A stretch of 64,000 nucleotides of DNA from Burkholderiales bacterium (GTDB lineage Bacteria; Pseudomonadota; Gammaproteobacteria; Burkholderiales; Burkholderiaceae_C), in NCBI GenBank assembly GCA_947372465.1, contig CANBTT010000008.1, forward strand, positions 1 to 64,000, given 5' to 3'. The notes under the pieces are model-generated. The model made no database searches. It was given only the letters and a program-made list of their open reading frames with translations, and was not told where the DNA came from. Positions 30,021 through 38,224 of the stretch are shown here, piece by piece. Within the stretch, counting starts at the first letter, position 1. Every line of letters starts with the position of its first letter. The translations under genes were made by a program, and so were the position numbers.

Positions 30021-31165
30021 GGGGATTAAAACGTGCAAGTGTGGCCATTGTCGGTGCAGCAGAGTCTGATCTGGGGCTGTGTGCGCCTGGCACCAGTCCC
30101 ATTGATTTGATGGTGCAAGCCACGCTGAGGGCTTTGGATGACAGTGGGCTAAAACTCTCCGACATTGATGCCGTCTTTTCTGCATCGACGCAAACGCGCT
30201 ACCCCACTTTGGCCTTGAAGGAGTATTTGGGCATTGAGCCGAGCTACCATGACAATTCACACATTGGAGGAGCCTCTTTCATGACGCACGTGGCCCATGC
30301 CATGATGGCACTGGAGTTGGGCTTGTGCAAAGTGGCCTTGATCACGTACGGCAGCACGCAGCGCTCGGTCAGTCGAGCGGCCGCCTCGCCTAGGGAGTAC
30401 AACCCCTATGAGACACCCTACAGTCCCTTTTTGCCTGCTGCGGCTTATGCCATGGCTGCGGCAAGGCACATGCATCAGTACGGGACAAAGCGCGAGCATT
30501 TGGCGCAAGTGGCTGTCTCGGCAAGAGAGTGGGCGCTTAAAAATTCTGTGGCGTGGGAGAAGTTGCCATTGACCCTTGAGGAGGCCTTGAATTCAAAAAT
30601 GGTGAGTTATCCCCTCACCGTGAGAGACTGCTGTTTGGTCTCCGATGGTGGAGGAGCCATCATTTTGACATTGAGCGACAGAGCACGAGACTTGAGAAAG
30701 AAGCCTGCGTATGTGTTGGGCGTTGGTGAGGCCTTGTCCCATTTGAACATCTCCAACATGCCGGACTTGACGGTCACGGCCGCCAGTCGCTCTGGTCCGC
30801 TCGCCTTTGAGATGGCCCAGCTAGGAGTGAAGGATGTGGATGTGGCGCTTCTTTACGATGCATTCAGCATCAACACCATTTTGTTTCTTGAGGACTTGGG
30901 CTTTTGTCCCAAAGGGGAGGGCGGGCGTTTTGTGGAGGGCGGCCGCATCTCACCAGGCGGCGCTTGTCCGGTCAACACCAATGGTGGGGGCTTGTCGTAC
31001 TGTCATCCAGGGATGTATGGTTTGATGCTTTTGATTGAAGCAACGCGGCAAATCCGTGGCGAGTGTGGTGAGCGACAAGTGGGCAATTGTGAGGTGGCGC
31101 TTGCACACGGCAATGGTGGCGTGCTCTCTAGCCAAGCCACCATTGTCTTGGGTGCACAGGCTTGA
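30017..31165 (+). CDS. Thiolase-like protein (SCP2/Ltp2 type) without nucleophilic Cys
   Basis: The 382-residue protein has the thiolase fold (AIVGAAESDLG, NTNGGGLSYCHPGMYG with the C-terminal catalytic His, VALAHGNGGVLSS). At the place of the usual nucleophilic Cys the sequence is DNSHIGGASFMTHVAHA, and the second Cys of the CxG motif is replaced in HGNGG. This matches non-canonical lipid-transfer thiolases that pair with DUF35 proteins; the steroid retro-aldolase Ltp2-ChsH2 is the known example. A C-C lyase or aldolase role on a CoA thioester is inferred. Confidence 0.85.
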   Translation: MRGLKRASVAIVGAAESDLGLCAPGTSPIDLMVQATLRALDDSGLKLSDIDAVFSASTQTRYPTLALKEYLGIEPSYHDNSHIGGASFMTHVAHAMMALELGLCKVALITYGSTQRSVSRAAASPREYNPYETPYSPFLPAAAYAMAAARHMHQYGTKREHLAQVAVSAREWALKNSVAWEKLPLTLEEALNSKMVSYPLTVRDCCLVSDGGGAIILTLSDRARDLRKKPAYVLGVGEALSHLNISNMPDLTVTAASRSGPLAFEMAQLGVKDVDVALLYDAFSINTILFLEDLGFCPKGEGGRFVEGGRISPGGACPVNTNGGGLSYCHPGMYGLMLLIEATRQIRGECGERQVGNCEVALAHGNGGVLSSQATIVLGAQA

Positions 31166-31198
31166 TGGGCAAGACCTCAAGGTGCAGCGACTGGGTAT

Positions 31199-32836
31199 TT
31201 ACCTTTTGACCTGTAAGTCAACCGCTCGCTGTCTGAGTGAAATGTCTGAACGCAAAACGGCTTTGGCAATTTTATTGGTCGCTGTGTAGGGCAATGCCTC
31301 GAGGAAGATGACAAAGCGGGGCACCTTCATGGCCGAGAGTTTTTGTGCACACCAATCGGCCACGTCTTGGTGACGCATCTGTGCGTCTTTCTTCAACACC
31401 ACCGCCACCAAAATTTCATCCTCCCCCAGCTCGGCCGGGACTGCAATGGTGGCGACCTCTGCAACACTGGGGTGTTCCGAAATAACGCGGTCGAGTTCTG
31501 CACCAGCAATGTTCTCCCCGCGGCGACGGATGATGTCTTTTTTTCTTGAGATGAAGGTGTAGTAGCCATCTTCGTCACAAGTGACCAAGTCACCTGTCAA
31601 AAACCAGCCCTCCCTGAAGGCTTGCTGAGTTTGTTCGGGATCTCTAAAGTAGCCTTGGGTCACGATAGGGGTTTTAACGAGCAACTCTCCCACAACGCCT
31701 TTTGGGACTTCTTTGCCTTGTTCGTCCACGACCTTGCACTTGGCCCAGGGTTGTGTGGGATCGGGGTGTTTGCCTTCTGGCCCCATGCTGCCTGGCTTTT
31801 GCAGTCCACCATAAGGGCTGCATGTGACACCTGGGATTTCGGTCATGCCGTAGCCGCTGACAAAATAGGGCACTTTGAACTCGTCTTTAAAAGCGGCTTG
31901 TGCGCTTTGACGCACACCGTATGCACATCTCAATTGATGATCGGCTCGAAATTCACTTCTGTCGCGTGCTTTAAGAATGTTAGAGGCGGCCTCAATCACA
32001 TTGACCACGGTGGCTTTGAGTTCTGCGGCTTGTATCCAAAATTCAGAAGCAGAAAACTTTGGCTGAACGATCATGGTGCAGCCGCTTGCGATGACGCCGG
32101 AGACGGAGTAGAACAAAGCGTTCATGTGAAACATGGGCAAAACAATCATCACGCGGTCGCTGGGTTGAAGATAGACGCGCTCGACAAAAGCTTCTCCTGC
32201 TAAAAGAAAGCTGCGTTGACTGTGCATGACCCCTTTTGGAAATCCCGTGGTCCCAGATGTGTAAATGATGATGCAGGTCTCATCGGCCAAGGCTTGGGGT
32301 GCTTTTCCTGAGTTGGGTGTGAAGGTGTTCAACAAATCTGTGAATTTGGGGATCTCTGGGTGAACTTGCTTGTTTGTTTGCATCAAAGAGAGCAACCAAG
32401 GGTTCAAGTTCTTTTCCTGCAGCGCCAACAAGGCATTGTCGACCCCATGTTCATCCACGGCCAAGCCACAAAGGTCCGCGTGTTGGATCACATAGCTGGC
32501 CTCGCCAACTGAGAAGTCGGGATTGATCGGGACCATGATGGCGGCTATTTTGGACAGAGCGAAAAGGATGACGATGTGAGCGTATTGATTCTTGGCCATC
32601 ACGCCAAAGCGATCTCCCTTTTTGACGCCTTTGCTTTCAAAAAGCAAGGCCGCTTTGTTGACGTCGTCGTGAAACGCTTGCCAGGTGAAAGTGTGTCCTG
32701 CATGCATGCAAAACAATTTTTTGGGGTCTTTTTCAAGTCGGCTTTCCAAAGCGCCAAAGAGCGTGAAATCGTGCTTTTTGTAGAGTCTTAAAACTTCCAA
32801 TGAGGGTGTGAGTGTTGGCGTGAGAGTGGGTGACAT
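31199..32836 (-). CDS. AMP-forming acyl-CoA synthetase (long-chain/aromatic type)
   Basis: The 545-residue ligase has IIIYTSGTTGFPKGVMHSQR, SGYGMTEIPGV, TGDLVTCDEDGYYTFISRKKD and a C-terminal TATNKIAKAVLR with the catalytic Lys. It converges on the catabolic operon and is transcribed on its own. The ATG at 32836 is used; the ORF-track start is a TTG further up. The N-terminus has the repeat TPTLTPTLTP of unknown role. No ribosome-binding site is obvious. Substrate unknown. Confidence 0.9.
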   Translation of the reverse strand: MSPTLTPTLTPSLEVLRLYKKHDFTLFGALESRLEKDPKKLFCMHAGHTFTWQAFHDDVNKAALLFESKGVKKGDRFGVMAKNQYAHIVILFALSKIAAIMVPINPDFSVGEASYVIQHADLCGLAVDEHGVDNALLALQEKNLNPWLLSLMQTNKQVHPEIPKFTDLLNTFTPNSGKAPQALADETCIIIYTSGTTGFPKGVMHSQRSFLLAGEAFVERVYLQPSDRVMIVLPMFHMNALFYSVSGVIASGCTMIVQPKFSASEFWIQAAELKATVVNVIEAASNILKARDRSEFRADHQLRCAYGVRQSAQAAFKDEFKVPYFVSGYGMTEIPGVTCSPYGGLQKPGSMGPEGKHPDPTQPWAKCKVVDEQGKEVPKGVVGELLVKTPIVTQGYFRDPEQTQQAFREGWFLTGDLVTCDEDGYYTFISRKKDIIRRRGENIAGAELDRVISEHPSVAEVATIAVPAELGEDEILVAVVLKKDAQMRHQDVADWCAQKLSAMKVPRFVIFLEALPYTATNKIAKAVLRSDISLRQRAVDLQVKR

Positions 32837-32893
32837 GGTTGAGCTTTGAGTATGAGTTGCGAGCAATTTGCAGTGGTTTTGATTTTAGTCCTG

Positions 32894-32906
32894 TTCGATG
32901 ATCGAA
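32894..32906. promoter_or_regulatory. Short perfect palindrome in the divergent region
   Basis: TTCGAT and ATCGAA flank a single central G, giving a 13-bp dyad 58 bases from the ligase ATG and about 200 bases from the membrane-protein operon. It could be an operator for either gene set. No regulator gene lies next to it, so the partner is unknown. Confidence 0.3.
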
Positions 32907-33001
32907 AGCGCAAGGTCCAATCGATCTTGTGCGCGCAAGTCGTATCAACTCAAATGCTGGTAAGGGTATTTCCCGACTTTATTGAGCATGGATCAGAGGG
33001 G

Positions 33002-33058
33002 GGAGGTCTTACAATGAAAAATCATACCACTCGCAGACCCAATCAAAGTGAGACCTCC
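33002..33058 (+). promoter_or_regulatory. Leader stem-loop that hides a strong ribosome-binding site
   Basis: GGAGGTCTTAC (33002-33012) pairs with GTGAGACCTCC (33048-33058) over 11 positions with one G-U wobble, leaving a 35-base loop. The left arm contains the strong Shine-Dalgarno sequence GGAGG of a small reading frame starting at 33014, and CCTCC in the right arm covers it. The element lies in the leader of the downstream four-gene module. Confidence 0.5.
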
Positions 33059-33079
33059 AGCCCTTTTAGCTTTTTGTGA
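33014..33079 (+). CDS. Small leader ORF (21 codons)
   Basis: An ATG seven bases after GGAGG opens a 21-codon frame, MKNHTTRRPNQSETSSPFSFL, that stops 28 bases before the next gene. The start signal is one of the best in the neighbourhood. The same frame stays open further upstream, as in the 77-residue ORF in the track, but the ATG at 33014 has the ribosome-binding site. It may be a leader peptide; I recognise no family. Confidence 0.35.
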   Translation: MKNHTTRRPNQSETSSPFSFL

Positions 33080-33107
33080 ATCGTTGCAGGAGACTGAATT
33101 AAGTCAA

Positions 33108-33536
33108 ATGATTCAGAACAACTCCGACTTGATTGCGTTTTTTCAAAGCATTCATATTTTGGCCCTTTCAGCCGTGTTCATGGCCATGCTTGTTTTCAAC
33201 ATTCGCTTGATCACAGGCAGGCTCAGTGATGAGGCGTTTTTAAGTGGCTTTAAGTACAACGCTGTCATCGGCTTGCCTGTGTTGTTGATCACAGGTGTTT
33301 TTTTGATCATCGCGGAGCCTGCAAGGTCCCTGGCCAATGATGCATTTCAGTTGAAGATGGTTTTGTTGGCCATCGTTTTGCTTCTTTATCGATACCTTGG
33401 TCGCTTTGCAATGCCTACAGTGAATTTTTCGCACAAACATGTAGAAGTGACTCTGAGTAAAAAATTTTTGGCCCTGTTATCCATTTTGATTTGGATAGGT
33501 ATTGTTTTTGCGGGTCGATGGATCGCTTATCTTTGA
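33108..33536 (+). CDS. Four-helix membrane protein, DUF6644-like (first copy)
   Basis: The 142-residue protein has four predicted transmembrane helices. The first begins FFQSIHILALSAVFMAMLVF and contains a His; the third (QLKMVLLAIVLLLYRY) starts with a Lys; the fourth ends AGRWIAYL. The next gene has the same pattern, so the two are likely paralogues. The start at ATG 33108 is uncertain because the nearest AGGAG is about 15 bases away. No enzyme motif is seen. The function is unknown. Confidence 0.7.
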   Translation: MIQNNSDLIAFFQSIHILALSAVFMAMLVFNIRLITGRLSDEAFLSGFKYNAVIGLPVLLITGVFLIIAEPARSLANDAFQLKMVLLAIVLLLYRYLGRFAMPTVNFSHKHVEVTLSKKFLALLSILIWIGIVFAGRWIAYL

Positions 33537-33545
33537 GTGAACACT

Positions 33546-34058
33546 ATGAACGAATTGAGTGACTTGTTTAAATTTCTCAATGACTCCAATCTGGGTGTCG
33601 CGATCCGTGAGAATGACTATTTGTTTCCAAGCATTGAATCCTTGCATGTGCTGTCGGATGCGGTTGTCTTTGGCTCCATTGCCATGGTTGATTTGCATTT
33701 GTTGGGCTTGACCTTCAAGCGCAGTAATTTCGCCAAGGTCTCGACCGAGTTGTTGCCTTTTACCTGGTTTGCATTTGTCTTTGCGTTGATCAGTGGTGCA
33801 TTGCTGTTTGTCTCAAGCGCAGTGAATTATTCGGCGAACATCTACTTTCAAATCAAAATTGCTTTGTTGCTCTTGGCTGGCGTGAACATGCTGGTTTTTC
33901 AGCGCTTGATCAGTCAAGATCAACACCGCTGGGCCCAGCAGTCTCAAATCCCACGTTCTGCAAGGCTGGCTGGGTTGATCTCGCTCACCCTTTGGTTGGG
34001 CGTGATTTTGTGTGGTCGCTGGATTGGTTTTACCATTGAGCCAGTGTTGGTCAATTGA
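33546..34058 (+). CDS. Four-helix membrane protein, DUF6644-like (second copy)
   Basis: The 170-residue protein has the same plan as the preceding gene: a His in the first helix (ESLHVLSDAVVFGSIAMVDLHLLG), a Lys at the start of the third (FQIKIALLLLAGVNMLVFQ), and CGRWIGF at the end of the fourth. The conserved His and Asp could bind heme or metal, but this is a guess. A GTG nine bases earlier (33537) is an alternative start. It follows the first copy immediately, so the pair may form a complex. Confidence 0.72.
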   Translation: MNELSDLFKFLNDSNLGVAIRENDYLFPSIESLHVLSDAVVFGSIAMVDLHLLGLTFKRSNFAKVSTELLPFTWFAFVFALISGALLFVSSAVNYSANIYFQIKIALLLLAGVNMLVFQRLISQDQHRWAQQSQIPRSARLAGLISLTLWLGVILCGRWIGFTIEPVLVN

Positions 34059-34074
34059 ACGAAAGGATCGTTGA

Positions 34075-34911
34075 ATGAAACGTGTTTATCATGCGCTCAG
34101 TGCTGTTTGTCTCGGTGCATTTGTTTTGGGTGCATCCTTGCAAAGCCATGCACAAGTTGGTAGCAAGCCTGGTTTTAACGTCACGCCCTCTGCACGGGAT
34201 TGGCAAGACTTGGCAAAACTGCCTGATTGGAGTGGGACTTGGAATCCAAAAATCACGGATCAAGATCAACAAATCAAAACCAATATGCCACCTTGGAAGC
34301 CAGAGGTGGCCGAGATCATCAAGTTTCAATTGGCCGAGGAGAAGGCGGGTCGGCCCACGCCTCTTTTTGTGAACTGTTTGCCAGAGGGCATGCCCGCATG
34401 GATGCTGATTTCTCACAATTCAATGGAGGTTCTTTTTACCCCAGGCCGGGTCACCATGCTTGGGGAGTCGGATGGCAATCGATTGCGTCGAATTTATACC
34501 GACGGTAGAAAGCACCCAGAGGATCCAGATCCCACATTTCATGGTCACTCGATTGGTCACTGGGAGGGAGACACCTTGGTGGTCGATACGGTGGCCATTT
34601 TGCCCCAGGCCATCTTTGCCATCAGCGAGGCGGCTGGGGTGCCACACAATGGTGACATCCGTATCACCGAGAGGATTCGTTTGGTGGGCAAAGATGAGTT
34701 GCACGATGAGCTCTTGATCACTGCGCCCCATTTGTTGACCAAACCCTGGAAGACCAATCGCATTTCATTCAGGCAACGTGCTCAAAAATTTGATATCGTT
34801 GAAGGTGTCTGTTTGGAGGGCACTTTCAGGCCTGCAAAGGACGCCAAAGGATATGATATTTACGAACCCATCCCCATGGATATTGGCGGCAATAGAATTC
34901 CACCGCAATGA
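34075..34911 (+). CDS. Exported conserved hypothetical protein
   Basis: The 278-residue protein has a clear signal peptide (HALSAVCLGAFVLGASLQSHAQ), so it is probably periplasmic. The core motif is RIYTDGRKHPEDPDPTFHG followed by HSIGHWEGDTLVVDT, with many His and Asp residues. I recognise this pattern from uncharacterised proteins often encoded near DUF6152 genes, but know no function. AAAGGAT stands before the ATG. The stop overlaps the ORF of the next gene. Confidence 0.75.
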   Translation: MKRVYHALSAVCLGAFVLGASLQSHAQVGSKPGFNVTPSARDWQDLAKLPDWSGTWNPKITDQDQQIKTNMPPWKPEVAEIIKFQLAEEKAGRPTPLFVNCLPEGMPAWMLISHNSMEVLFTPGRVTMLGESDGNRLRRIYTDGRKHPEDPDPTFHGHSIGHWEGDTLVVDTVAILPQAIFAISEAAGVPHNGDIRITERIRLVGKDELHDELLITAPHLLTKPWKTNRISFRQRAQKFDIVEGVCLEGTFRPAKDAKGYDIYEPIPMDIGGNRIPPQ

Positions 34912-34928
34912 TGATTAAAGGACCTATG

Positions 34929-35363
34929 ATGAAAAAACCAATGAAACACCTGTTGCTGTCATTGAGCATGTTTTTAGGCATGTCTCACTTGCAAGTGGCT
35001 CAGGCCCACCACTCAACCACCATGTTCGATCACGCTCAAAGTGTCACCATCACCGGTGTGATCAAGGAGGTCCAATGGACCAATCCCCATGTGGCCATTT
35101 TTATATCGGGTGCCATCAAGGACGAGGAGCCCACGGTTTGGTTGATGGAGATGACCAGTCCCGGTAATTTGACGAGGGTGAGCAACTGGACGCGAAATTC
35201 AGCAAAGGTGGGTGACAAAGTTGTGGTCGCTTTCAGTCCTCTTCGAAATGGCAAAAAGGGTGGGGCCTTGAAGAAAATGACGCTTGAGAGTGGCCGCATG
35301 CTCACCACCGATATTCGCGCACAAGAATCTGCCAATTTGGACGAGGTTCAAAGCGGCAAGTAA
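34929..35363 (+). CDS. DUF6152-like exported protein
   Basis: The 144-residue protein has a signal peptide (HLLLSLSMFLGMSHLQVAQA) and then HHSTTMFDHAQSVTITGVIK, with QWTNPHVAIFISG after it. If cleavage occurs before HHS, two His lie at the mature N-terminus, a setting suited to copper or nickel. The rest resembles a small beta-barrel. The ATG at 34929 is 7 bases after AAAGGA; others at 34908, 34911 and 34926 are possible. It is the last gene of the module. Confidence 0.75.
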   Translation: MKKPMKHLLLSLSMFLGMSHLQVAQAHHSTTMFDHAQSVTITGVIKEVQWTNPHVAIFISGAIKDEEPTVWLMEMTSPGNLTRVSNWTRNSAKVGDKVVVAFSPLRNGKKGGALKKMTLESGRMLTTDIRAQESANLDEVQSGK

Positions 35364-35411
35364 ATTGCGCTTGGGGCTGTGTATGTTCGGTTGTGTGAGC
35401 AGGCCATACAA

Positions 35412-35440
35412 GAGAAGGCGCTTTATCAGCGCCTTCTTTC
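35412..35440. terminator. Bidirectional rho-independent terminator
   Basis: GAAGGCGC (35414-35421) and GCGCCTTC (35429-35436) form a perfect 8-bp stem around TTTATCA, flanked by pyrimidine-rich TTTC on one side and its mirror on the other. It lies between the convergent DUF6152-like gene and the MmgE/PrpD gene, and overlaps the latter's stop. Confidence 0.7.
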
Positions 35441-36803
35441 AATCGATGTACACGGTCTCCAAGTGCGCGAAGTTCAGCACACGGTCAATGAGCTGAGTTG
35501 TTTTTTCATGGCTCAATCTTGTGTGCAGTTCCGCAGTTAATTTTCTCAAGTGATCCTTCAATTCATACGGTCTTGAAGCGCTGCCTTTGGGTGCTTGAAC
35601 AAAATGACTGGATGTGGTTTTGTCGCTCCAAGTCACAGTGAGCTTTGCACTCACCGATTCTTGAGAGCTGGTGGCTTCAACTTGCTCGTCCAAATGACAA
35701 TGAATTTTTTCGCACAAGGCCCTCACACCTGCGTCTTGGATGAAGCGCTCAAAGTCATCCATGTTGATCGATTGCTCGGTATTTTTTCTTAAGTAAAGTG
35801 CAAGTGCCACGCAAAAGGGCGCAGACATCTGGGCCGCTTGAACATCCTTTGGCTTGCTTGACGTTAAGCGCCCAAAGATGACCTTGGGGACGCCCAGATC
35901 GATGCGTTCAATTTTTTGTGGGTCAAAATCCTTTGTCTCCACAAAAGTCGAGGCCGCTTCAATGGCCGAGAGCACCCGCGCTGAGCTCGCATGCGGTTTG
36001 ATGGCCACACCCGCTGTCTCATAATGCTGTCCCAAGCCATTGAGCAGCTGCCCCAAGTCCAAGTTGTCTGAGTAGGCTTTGAAGAAGCCATCCTCGCCCT
36101 CGAGAATGTCCACTGGCCCATCAAAGCCAGCCTCCACCAAGAGCGCGGCCTTCACGCCCGAGCTTGCGGCTTGTGCGGCATGCAGTCTTTTAACGGTTGA
36201 GCCAGAATGAAAAAATTGGGTCAATCCACCACAAAATGAGGCGGCCACGCCCAGCGTTTGGGCCACTTTTTCGGCGCAATCAGGGCCCTTAAAGATCAGT
36301 TTTGCCGCGGTCACTGCAGCGCCCAAAACACCACAGGTGGACGTGCTTTGAAAGCCTCGCTTAAAGTGACCGGGTTGAATGGCAAGTCCCAAACGAATCA
36401 TGCTCTCATACCCGGCCAAGATGGCGTCCAGTGTTTCAAGGCCTGTGCTTTGACGTGCTTGGGCCACGGCCAAAGCGCTGGAGATGACCACACACCCTGG
36501 GTGCAGCATCGCGCCGACGTGAACATCATCCGCGTCCACGCTGCCTGAGTAGATGGTGTTTAAAAAGGTGCAACTGACAGCATCGAGTTCAAGCTCACCA
36601 AAGAGGACTCGACTGATGCCAGCGTGGCTGGTCTTGGCAGTGAAGTCTTCACTCCAGCGACTCCAGGGCATGCGTTGACCAATGGAGGCAACACGAAAAT
36701 AGTCAAGCAAGCACGCAATCAATTGATCTTGAATCGCTTTTGGGGCAAGCGAATATTTCGCACTTGCGACAAATTCAGACAGTTCTAGTGTGGGTGCTTT
36801 CAT
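35439..36803 (-). CDS. MmgE/PrpD family protein (second copy)
   Basis: The 454-residue protein belongs to the family of 2-methylcitrate dehydratase and cis-aconitate decarboxylase. Visible features include SGSVDADDVHVGAMLHPGCV with the active-site Asp/His region and AHAAQAASSGVKAALLVEAGF-like sequence (LHAAQAASSGVKAALLVEAG). The ATG at 36803 overlaps the stop of the upstream paralogue. The two copies are clearly related but divergent. Members act as dehydratases, decarboxylases or isomerases, so the reaction cannot be given. Confidence 0.87.
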   Translation of the reverse strand: MKAPTLELSEFVASAKYSLAPKAIQDQLIACLLDYFRVASIGQRMPWSRWSEDFTAKTSHAGISRVLFGELELDAVSCTFLNTIYSGSVDADDVHVGAMLHPGCVVISSALAVAQARQSTGLETLDAILAGYESMIRLGLAIQPGHFKRGFQSTSTCGVLGAAVTAAKLIFKGPDCAEKVAQTLGVAASFCGGLTQFFHSGSTVKRLHAAQAASSGVKAALLVEAGFDGPVDILEGEDGFFKAYSDNLDLGQLLNGLGQHYETAGVAIKPHASSARVLSAIEAASTFVETKDFDPQKIERIDLGVPKVIFGRLTSSKPKDVQAAQMSAPFCVALALYLRKNTEQSINMDDFERFIQDAGVRALCEKIHCHLDEQVEATSSQESVSAKLTVTWSDKTTSSHFVQAPKGSASRPYELKDHLRKLTAELHTRLSHEKTTQLIDRVLNFAHLETVYID

Positions 36804-38224
36804 GATTTCAATCTCAGCTTCATCAAGGCACTCGTGTTGGGTAGGCGCGCAACATCCTGGGTCGATTCGATCCAGTCCAGGCATGCCGCAGCCCCCACCT
36901 TTTCTTGCGACAGGCTGATGAATCGGCTGGAGATGTCCGCAAGTTTCATGGGGTTGGCTGGGCAACCCAGTGGATGCTCAATGAAGTGTTCCAGCGTTGT
37001 GCCATCAAGCAAGCGACAGCGCACTCTTGCTGCCACAGATGCTTGGGAAGTTTTTTCCTCAACCTCAGGGTCCACGTAGCAAGAGACCTTTGAAGACAGT
37101 TTCATCACTTGAGGGTTTTCAAATGCCAAAGCGAAGTCATCAATGGACAGAGAAATGGGAGCTGCTCTGGTGAGGCTCAAGTAAAAAGCCATGGCCACTG
37201 CAAACGGCGTGCTCAATTGGGCTTGCTGGTGATCAACGGGCTGAATGGACGTGAGCTTACCCACCATGGCTGGATGCACGCCGATTTCTATCGACTCAAT
37301 CTGCTCAATGGGCAAGGGCTGTTGCGAGGCGATGCTCAAAGCGCACTCAATGGCACTTTGCATTCGGACACTGCCTGCATGAGGTTTGAGGGATATTTTT
37401 TCTATTTCAAAATACGACCCCAAGCGATGGGTCACCGTGGCTTCATCAAAGCGGTTAGAAAACGCTTTTCCAAATCCTTGAACACCCTCAATGGCATCAA
37501 AGGGACCACTGAGGCCTTGGTGAGCCAGCAGGGCAGCCTCGACGCCATTCATGGCGGCTTTGCCAGCGTGAAAGCGTTTGATGTCTGAGCCCGATACAAA
37601 AAACTGAGAAATCCCGCATGCAAACGTGGCTGCAATTCCAAGTGCATTGCGGTGCCCTTGAACGTCCAGTTTGAGCAATTTGGCACAAGCTGCAGCGGCC
37701 CCAAATGCACCGCATGTGGGTGTGCCTTGAAAGCCCCTCAAAGAATGCTCGGGTTGGATGGACATGCCAATGCGAATGGCTGTTTCATAGCCAACCAGGC
37801 AGGCCTCTAAGAGCTCTTTGCCAGTGGCTTGGGTCACTTGAGCCATGGCAAGGGCTGCGGGCCACACACAAACGCCTGGATGGATGATGGCCGCCACATG
37901 CGAGTCATCCCAGTCCAAGCTGCCACACGCCGTGCCGTTGATGAAGGCCGCTTTTGCAACATCGACTTGCAGATCGTGCAGCATGACTTGTGCATTTCGA
38001 TCCGATTGGTGGTGCCGATAAAGAGACAAAATATCTTGGGTCCATTTGCGATCAATGCCGCCAACACTTGCTCGAAAAATGTCGATCATCAAGACATGCA
38101 AAATGTCCTTGACGTGAGCAGGCACTGCATTCCATTGCAGATCATGGCCAAACTGTGCCAGAGCTTGGGTGGCCCCCCCTTGAGGCAAACCCTGAAATGG
38201 ATCATTGATTTTTGATGTTTGCAT
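36800..38224 (-). CDS. MmgE/PrpD family protein (first copy)
   Basis: The 474-residue paralogue of the neighbouring gene has ACGSLDWDDSHVAAIIHPGV, CGAFGAAAACAKLLKLD and RFHAGKAAMNGVEAALLAHQ, matching the MmgE/PrpD fold. The active-site Asp and His region appears intact. It overlaps the Bug gene upstream by 23 bases and the next paralogue by four, so the three genes form an operon. A hetero-oligomer of the two copies is possible but not shown. Confidence 0.88.
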   Translation of the reverse strand: MQTSKINDPFQGLPQGGATQALAQFGHDLQWNAVPAHVKDILHVLMIDIFRASVGGIDRKWTQDILSLYRHHQSDRNAQVMLHDLQVDVAKAAFINGTACGSLDWDDSHVAAIIHPGVCVWPAALAMAQVTQATGKELLEACLVGYETAIRIGMSIQPEHSLRGFQGTPTCGAFGAAAACAKLLKLDVQGHRNALGIAATFACGISQFFVSGSDIKRFHAGKAAMNGVEAALLAHQGLSGPFDAIEGVQGFGKAFSNRFDEATVTHRLGSYFEIEKISLKPHAGSVRMQSAIECALSIASQQPLPIEQIESIEIGVHPAMVGKLTSIQPVDHQQAQLSTPFAVAMAFYLSLTRAAPISLSIDDFALAFENPQVMKLSSKVSCYVDPEVEEKTSQASVAARVRCRLLDGTTLEHFIEHPLGCPANPMKLADISSRFISLSQEKVGAAACLDWIESTQDVARLPNTSALMKLRLKS

